NCBI GenBank assembly: GCA_951812925.1
Contig: OX638370.1
Coordinates: 39,869,948 to 39,933,947 of the forward strand
Source of the DNA: Calliopum simillimum
Taxonomy: Eukaryota > Arthropoda > Insecta > Diptera > Lauxaniidae
Reading direction: 5' to 3'
Length of the DNA stretch: 64,000 nucleotides
Shown here: piece after piece, positions 58,580-64,000 of the stretch
Layout: each line of letters begins with the position of its first letter
Numbering within the stretch: position 1 is the stretch's first letter
Position numbers and translations under genes: made by a program
Notes under the pieces: model-generated
The model's database searches: none
Seen by the model: only the letters and a program-made list of their open reading frames with translations
What the model was told of the DNA's origin: nothing

Positions 58580-59050
58580 TTAAATGAGCTTTTTATATAA
58601 AAATGTATGCTAAATTAAGTGAGCTTTAAAAATACATTTTTGGAATTTACAAAAAATTTGTTTTTTTTTTGAAAAAAAGATGGGCCTTGATTTTTGAAAA
58701 TTGATTCTAACAAAGTTAGTCTCCTTTATTTTTTTTTTTTAAATAGCTCATAGGGAATATATAATTCTTGCCAATTTTCGAAGTCGTTTAGGAGCTAGAT
58801 CAGTTACAATCATTTTGTCAGTACGATTTGAAACTGTGCCTGGTCTAGTTCCTAAACGACTTCCACGCCCGCTTTGAAATTTGGCAAGAATTATCTATTC
58901 ACTATTAGCTATTTTTAGAAAAAAAAAAAAAATTAAAAAGGACAAGCTTTGTTACAATCAATTTTCAAAAATTAAGGTCCACCTCTTTCCAAAAAACCAA
59001 AATTTTTGTAAAATCCAAAAATGTATTTTAAAAGCTCATTCAATTTTATT
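58580..59050. repeat. Fold-back element in the intron
   Basis: The left arm (AATGAGCTTTT, AATACATTTTTGG, TTTTTGAAAATTGATT, GTCGTTTAGGA) and the right arm (complements in reverse order) meet around 58820. CCTAAACGACTTC pairs with GAAGTCGTTTAGG. Non-coding. Confidence 0.65.
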
Positions 59051-59159
59051 TAAATTCGAATGCTATATCTATATATAAATAGGCAAACGAAATCGGTTCA
59101 GTCCCTGTTTCTATACCTAAATCTCAACCGATTTGCTAGATTTTTTTTGTTGGAAAGGT

Positions 59160-59334
59160 TGTGAGGAGTAGCAGTGCATAGGACTATATTTTTTTTTAAG
59201 TGGGCGGTGCCACGCCCCTAAATGAAAAAAAGCTCTCACGGCTAAACCGCTACATCGATTTTAACGAAATTTAGTATGGAGATAGGGTTAGTACTAAGGA
59301 ACGATAATATGACCATTATGTTTTTCAGTGGGCG
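59160..59334. repeat. Tandem units interrupted by the Transib (left part)
   Basis: Units of about 120-125 bp with GTGGGCGGTGCCACGCCCCT, AAATGAAAAAA.GCTCTCAC and ACGAAATTT.GTATGGAGATAGG. They continue at 61351-61620 after the Transib. Confidence 0.65.
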
Positions 59335-59965
59335 CACAGTGTTTCACGTAGAACAAGCTAGCTGGACAAAATTATTTTTTGATATTTTTGGGTAGTGTTA
59401 GCCTTATTACGACATATTATGAATATTTTGATTTAGAGGGTGTTCCAAAATTTCCGGAACGCTCAAGTGTTTTTAATGCTGCACGTTAAATAAAAAAAAA
59501 AAAAAACACGTGTCCAATATTTTTAAGAGGACAGTGCAACGATACCAATTTTGACCCTCTACACCTCTCCTACCGCGGTTTTCTTATTCGGCATAGATCA
59601 CCATCATAACCAGAAATTGCTCATTGGGGGGTTTTCATACAGATTAATTTTATTTTATTTCAATATTTTCAATTCATATATAAAGGAAAAAGATATATAG
59701 GAAAAAGATCTTAATAGAGAGGGTTTGAACCCGCAAAAATTGGTACCGTTGAATAGCTATTTAAAAAAAATTAAACAAAAAACCAAAAAAGAAATAAAAC
59801 AGAATTTTTTTATGTTGGAAAAAGTATAAAAACCAACATTTTTTGTTTCTTTTTTTGCAAATGTTCAATTACTACTCGCAATACGATACAAATGCATTAG
59901 TAATGTAATTAGTGCTAACATATCAAACTATGAAACGGTTTCAGCTTACTTCAACTTTAAATTGC

Positions 59966-60446
59966 CTAATCAGTTTCATCGTCCATTTCATTCGATGAAT
60001 CTGATACAATATAATCTTCCTCAGGTTCTGGCAAGATATTTGGATATTTGTGGAACTATTGTATGAGGGATAGTTATTTTTAAGACCTCTGCACACAATT
60101 TATCTTGTTTTTTTTTTTGGTATTTCTCTTAAAGAGTTTATAAACGGATCAGAAGTTAAGAGTAGCATATTTAATAAATCCCTATTCGTGGCTATGCGCG
60201 ACCACTTTCTTGTATTCTGTTCACGGAACCTGCGGCAATCCTTGTTCCGCGCTTCCTGGGCTTCTTCTGAAAGCTGCCCTATTGGAACGATTGCGGTTTT
60301 GATTACTTCCGTACTGTGTATTAATATCTTGTGCACGGTAGCAGGCATATAATACCACGAATAATGGTGTAAATAAAGACTTTTTGTTTCAACGCAACGC
60401 TTTTCGAATGCAATTAGATTGATGTCGTAACCAGAGCACAATAACA
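59966..60446 (-). pseudogene. Transib transposase C-terminal fragment (RAG1-core-like)
   Basis: The frame from 60441 (SGYDINLIAFEKRC) continues with YYMPATVHKILIHSTEVIK, then IGQLSEEAQEARNKDCRRFR and LLNMLLLTSDPFINSLREIP, stopping at 60100. After a frameshift, an acidic tail (EPEEDYIVSDSSNEMDDETD) ends at TAG 59966-59968. The block HKxLxH...SEE..EARNK..RRFR is the region homologous to the RAG1 catalytic core segment containing the third acidic residue. The Glu of QEARNK (codon at 60253-60255) is the expected catalytic Glu. The N-terminal part with the two Asp residues is absent, so it is inactive. Confidence 0.8.
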
Positions 60447-60455
60447 GGCGTTAAA

Positions 60456-61110
60456 AACAAAGCAAAAAATTCGAATATAAATTAAAATAAAAAAATGATT
60501 AAATGTATTCTGGAAAAAATTAAAATAAAATAGATGAACTCTAATGTGCAAGTTAAAACTAATATATTCATCAAAGGAATAGGTGCAGCTAACATATATC
60601 CAAAATCTAGACTGGGTACACGCGGGTACATGCAATTCCAGCTCCTTTAAAGTTGAAAAATAATAAAACTACGAGTTATTTTTTTAAGTGTTTTCGAAAC
60701 ATCCTGAGGAAAGGAATGACAAAAATCTTATTGAAACACAAAACTCTAACCTTCATTTATAAAATCTATCACTAGAAATGTCATAAAATTACGACCTTTT
60801 TAAGACAAAGCAAAAAATTCGAATATAAATTTAAAAAAAAAAATTAAAGGTATTCTGAAAAAAATTAAAATAAAATAGATGAACACCAGTGCGCAGGTTA
60901 AAACTAATATATTCATCAAAATAAAGACTGGGTACAATGCAATTTCGTCTCCTTTAAAGTTGGAAAACGAAAAAAAAAATATAACTTTTTTGTCTGTTTT
61001 CGAAGCTTTCTTACACATAACCCAAAGGAGGAAATGAAAAAACTCTAACTAAAACATAAAATACGTTCTTTTTGCTATAAAATTCATCACTAAAATTATC
61101 ATAAAATATT
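60456..61110. repeat. Tandem duplication (about 346 bp) inside the Transib
   Basis: CAAAGCAAAAAATTCGAATA ... AACTAATATATTCATCAAA and GCTCCTTTAAAGTTG occur at 60460-60660 and again at 60805-60965. Non-coding. Confidence 0.6.
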
Positions 61111-61350
61111 GATTTTGCCACAATAAAATCAAGTTGCTTTATTGCTTAATGAAAAGAATAAATATTTGAAATTGAACTTACAATCATAAGTTGACTTCTG
61201 CACTCAGTTGTTTGTCACCATCAAATATTTACGCAAAAAAAAGTAGATATATTATGTATTTGGGGTATTGTTGACATTACCTCATTACTAATATTTAGAT
61301 ATCTGTTAATGAATTTTGTCCACCTAGCTTGTTCTACGTAAAACACTGTG

Positions 61351-61620
61351 GGGCGGTACCACGCCCCTAAATGAAAAAACACTCTCACAGCTAAACCGCT
61401 GCATCAGTTTCAACGAAATTTGGTATGGAGATAGGATTGGCACTAAGGAACGATAGCATGACCATTATGTTTTCAGTGGACAGTGCCACGCTCCTAAATG
61501 GAAAAAACGCTCTCACGGCGAAAATACTGCATACGATTTTTATGAAATTTGGTATAGATATAGAGTTAGCACTATAGCATGATTGATTTTTATCAATTTT
61601 GGTGTAGAAAGATATCAAAA
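61351..61620. repeat. Tandem units interrupted by the Transib (right part)
   Basis: Two further units: GGGCGGTACCACGCCCCTAA, then GTGGACAGTGCCACGCTCCT. Same family as 59160-59334. Confidence 0.65.
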
Positions 61621-62369
61621 ACTGTTTACTCTTTAGTAGAAGTTACATGCCTCTAAATGGAAAGTACGATATTGAAACTTAGCTGCTGCACCGATGCAGA
61701 TAACCCGAACCCTAAGGAAGAATATTAAAAGCTTTTTGTGTTTTATCGACCGAGGAAGGGTATACAAACTTTTTCCTTTATTTTATGGCCAAATCGAAAT
61801 GGTCGAATTTCGGCCACAAGGCGAACTCTAGTTTATTTAATTGTGAAGATCAAAAAATTTTGATTTCCAACCCTTACCATCTTCGAATTTCCTGAAAGTT
61901 GATACAGATGTTGAGTATCATCAAACTAATGCTCGTGCAAACTTTTAGATTCCAAACCGAAGTGGTTCTCAAAATACAGAGTCATAAAATTCAAAAAAAG
62001 GTATCAAAAAATTGTTAAAGTGACTATCATGAAAAGGCTGTAACTTGGCAACCAATTAACATATTGTTTAAAAAAGAAAAACCACATCAAGGGCAGTTGT
62101 ATAGGCTTCCAAATGTTTAAAAAAATTTGTATTTTTGTTAAGGTCAAAGATCATATTTTCTGCAACAAAAAGTTCTAAATCGAATATCTCAAAAAACGAA
62201 ATATTAAAATTTAAAAAAAAAAATATATATATATCAAAGACCAATCTTTAGTCTACACTTACTATAAATTTGGTGCTGAAGCTCTTGCTGGTTTTGGAAT
62301 TATAAATAATATAAGAAAAAAATATTGAAAAAACAATATTTATTTGAAGATTTCTTCAAAATAGACACA
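61621..62369. other. Unassigned intronic DNA
   Basis: No gene. A short TA microsatellite lies near 62222-62235. Confidence 0.35.
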
Positions 62370-62765
62370 AAAGCTTGACAAGTGCAAGATCTGAACAAAA
62401 TACTAGGTGAATTCGATGGAGAGGGCGTGGTACCTCCCATACACTCGAAGTTTTCAAAATACTGTAATGCAAACGTTATTTGAGGTAATGTGACAAAATT
62501 TCGCTCAGATACTAGAAAAAGTAAGTAGAGGCTCTGTTGAAAACTAGGCAAACTCAGACAAGAGGGCGTGGCACCTCCTTTACAAGCAATATTTTCAAAA
62601 TGCTGTAGTGAAAGCTTTGTTTGAGATAATGCATCCAAATTTTATATATTTATATACTTAGAATAGCTAACGCAAGCTCTGAGCAAAAACTACTTGAGTG
62701 AAGAAGACATGGCAAATCCTATGCGAGCACAATTTTTGAAAGGCTTCAGTGTAGGGTATTTAATG
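62370..62765 (-). mobile_element. mini-me-like repeat, copy 8 (units and GTAGGGTATTTAA end only)
   Basis: Three inverted units (GAGGGCGTGGYACCTCC) in the intron, ending AGTGTAGGGTATTTAATGTT. It lacks the core and the microsatellite. Confidence 0.6.
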
Positions 62766-62982
62766 TTACTTTTTTTTAAGAAAATTTGACATAAACCCAA
62801 GTGTCATAAAACTGATTAATGTATTCTCAAAAGAAAAATATTTTTTTTAGGTTAATATCACCTTTTCAGAAAAAATTTTTGTTTGGAATTTTTGTATGAA
62901 GTTCGTACCACATAGGTGGGAATGGCTTGTCGCCGGTTTGTTCGATTTTCCAAGTAGAATCTTTGATTCTTATTGAACGCAC

Positions 62983-63090
62983 CTTGTATTGGGCCCAAAC
63001 TGCGTCGCTAATAGCCACACTTTGTATGTAATTTACTTCACATAGAATAACTAGTGTCAGTACCAAGAATATCCTTTGTAATTTATGCAT
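62983..63090 (-). CDS. Exon 1 of the inactive cathepsin L-like gene
   Basis: 36 residues: signal peptide MHKLQRIFLVLTLVILCEVN..., then ISDAVWAQYK, the first helix of an I29 propeptide, ending at donor AAG|GTGCGT. In the joined reading, WAQYK is followed by AEFNKKY, the normal W..YK..F.K.Y spacing of the propeptide, which confirms the splice choice. Reading past the donor would give a 74-residue dead-end protein. Start chosen because it is the only ATG preceding the signal peptide and lies about 50 bases downstream of a good initiator. Confidence 0.88.
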
Positions 63091-63136
63091 TTTTGTCAGA
63101 AACTTTTTCTTATTGCAACGAATTCAAGAATGTACT

Positions 63137-63169
63137 AACTGATAATGCCACCTTCAACTTTTATTTATA
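63137..63169 (-). promoter_or_regulatory. TATA/initiator promoter of the inactive cathepsin gene
   Basis: Minus-strand TATAAATA (63162-63169) and TCAGTT (63137-63142), about 28 bases apart. The predicted start site near 63140 gives a 5' UTR of about 50 nt. Confidence 0.75.
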
Positions 63170-63379
63170 CACTACAAGATTTGTATGTTATTTGTTGTTT
63201 TTCTTGATTTTTTTATCATAATATTCCACAATAAATACTAGGTGTGTGCATAAGAGCCAAAGATAATATATTTTACATTGAATTTGTTTTTCTTTTCTCT
63301 TGAATTCTTTTGGGACTTTATGTCAACAAGTGCAAATACAGTCATAGGCATAACTATTTTGACAAAAAAAAATCTAAAA

Positions 63380-63700
63380 ATGCATTTTACAGCATTTTGA
63401 AAACTTTTGCTTATTTGGAGGTGCCACGCACTGTTGTCCGAGTTCACCTAGTTTTTGTTCAGAGCTACTATTTAATGTTTTTAGTATTTGAGTGAAATTT
63501 GAACATATTATCTCAAACAACGCTTTCAGTATAACATTTTGAAACTTTTGCTTGTATGGGAGGTGCCACGCCCAGCGCTTGTTTTTACTATACTTACGAG
63601 TATGTATGTATTTTATTTCCGTTATAGCAAATAATGCTCTTTTGTATGGGCGGTAGGCGTCTCCATTATCCGATTGTATACAAAAATACTAAGCGAAATG
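63380..63700 (+). mobile_element. mini-me-like repeat, copy 9 (partial)
   Basis: Two units (GGAGGTGCCACGCA, GGGAGGTGCCACGCCC), then GGGCGGTAGGCGTCTCC, where it breaks off before the microsatellite. Confidence 0.6.
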
Positions 63701-63802
63701 TAAATATGTTCGGTGGCATAAGTATTTTGACAAAAATTGTGATTCGAACTTTCAATTTTATTTCGATTTCTTGGAGTGTGCTGAGCTTAAAGAGGAAAAC
63801 AA

Positions 63803-64000
63803 ACTAGTAAGGGCGTAACTTAAATACCCTATACTGCAGTATTTTGGAAATTTTGATTATATGGGAGGTGCCACGGCCTCTTGTCCGAGTTCACCCAGTT
63901 TTTGCTCAGAGTATGCATTTATAGTTTTTAGTGCCTGAATGAAATTTGGTTGGATTATCTCAAAATACGTTTTCAGTATAGCGTTTTAAAGCTTTTGATT
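63803..64000 (+). mobile_element. mini-me-like repeat, copy 10, running off the right edge
   Basis: Begins ACTAGTAAGGGCGTAAC, then AAATACCCTATACTGCAG and one unit (GGGAGGTGCCACGGCC). Lies upstream of the cathepsin promoter. Confidence 0.65.

Larger units (their letters stand above)
59335..61350 (-). mobile_element. Transib transposon with RSS-like ends, internally deleted
   Basis: Terminal inverted repeats of about 39 bp with two mismatches begin CACAGTGTTTCACGTAGAAC (left) and the complement of CACAGTGTTTTACGTAGAAC (right). They are flanked by a 5-bp GC-rich duplication, GGGCG (59330-59334 and 61351-61355). Excising it restores the tandem-repeat phrase GTGGGCGGTACCACGCCCCT. A heptamer CACAGTG, 5-bp GC-rich duplications and an A-rich ACAAAATT block 24 bp further in are features of Transib ends and of RAG signal sequences. 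A transposase tail lies inside on the minus strand. A tandem duplication of about 350 bp (60456-60720, 60802-61110) occupies the place where the rest of the gene should be. Confidence 0.85.
58048..62982 (-). other. Intron 1 of the inactive cathepsin gene (4935 bp)
   Basis: Donor AAG|GTGCGT at 62982 and acceptor CAATTCCAG|G at 58048, phase 0. The intron falls directly after the propeptide WAQYK, exactly where the exon-1 fragment at 422 also ends (WDAFK), so the intron predates the duplication of the two genes. It is filled with transposon-derived DNA. Confidence 0.85.

Noticed and set aside
62866..63090. 74-residue protein read straight through from the cathepsin start
   Set aside because: Residues after 36 follow a consensus splice donor and lack homology; the spliced product restores the I29 propeptide.

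Overview
The window is AT-rich eukaryotic nuclear DNA from a higher fly (Schizophora). A tephritid- or muscid-like genome is plausible, but the species cannot be named from sequence alone. The evidence is: spliced protease genes with insect TATA plus TCAGT initiator promoters; about ten copies of a dipteran mini-me/DINE-1-like repeat; and mariner, Tc1, hAT, piggyBac, Transib and LINE remnants. Real coding DNA is only a small percentage of the 64 kb. Nearly everything else is layered transposons, fold-back elements and degenerate tandem repeats.

Two cathepsin-L-type genes frame the window, both on the minus strand. At 422-514 lies only exon 1 (signal peptide plus the start of the I29 propeptide) of a Cp1-like cathepsin L, whose remainder is off the left edge. 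At 57148-63090 lies a complete two-exon paralogue of 335 residues, split at the equivalent propeptide position by an intron of about 4.9 kb. It keeps Gln, His and Asn of the active site, but the catalytic Cys is Gly, so it is predicted to be an inactive protease homologue. Its intron carries a Transib element with RSS-like ends and a RAG1-like transposase tail, a small perfect-TIR MITE and a fold-back element.

Between them sit five intact genes for 50-56 residue hydrophilic proteins, in two related subfamilies: MDKAAQDNRANQ at 14567-14722 (-) and 26304-26456 (-), and MD(R/K)SGSANRTNQ at 21872-22042 (+), 32036-32203 (+) and 49026-49196 (-). Two copies 27 kb apart, in opposite orientation, encode the same 56 residues and differ only at synonymous sites. 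They are carried by duplicated blocks (about 19.4-22.4, 30.3-32.5 and inverted 48.7-51.7 kb), each broken by different later insertions. I do not recognise their function.

Region by region: 0.5-8 kb, nested fold-back elements with a piggyBac-type MITE and a pogo-like element; 8-20 kb, mini-me repeats, a second piggyBac MITE, a giant 1.2 kb fold-back, a Tc1 remnant and small gene A; 19-33 kb, the duplicated small-gene blocks, LINE and mariner relics; 33-34 kb, a 36-bp minisatellite followed by a tRNA-like module inside a MITE; 35-42 kb, mini-me, hAT and fold-back elements nested inside a split pogo/Tc1-like element; 42-49 kb, a near-complete mariner, a LINE 5' fragment and fold-backs; 49.7-51.1 kb, degenerate satellite; 53-55 kb, fold-back and direct-repeat families; 57-63 kb, the inactive cathepsin gene; 63-64 kb, more mini-me. 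No rRNA, functional tRNA or CRISPR array was seen.
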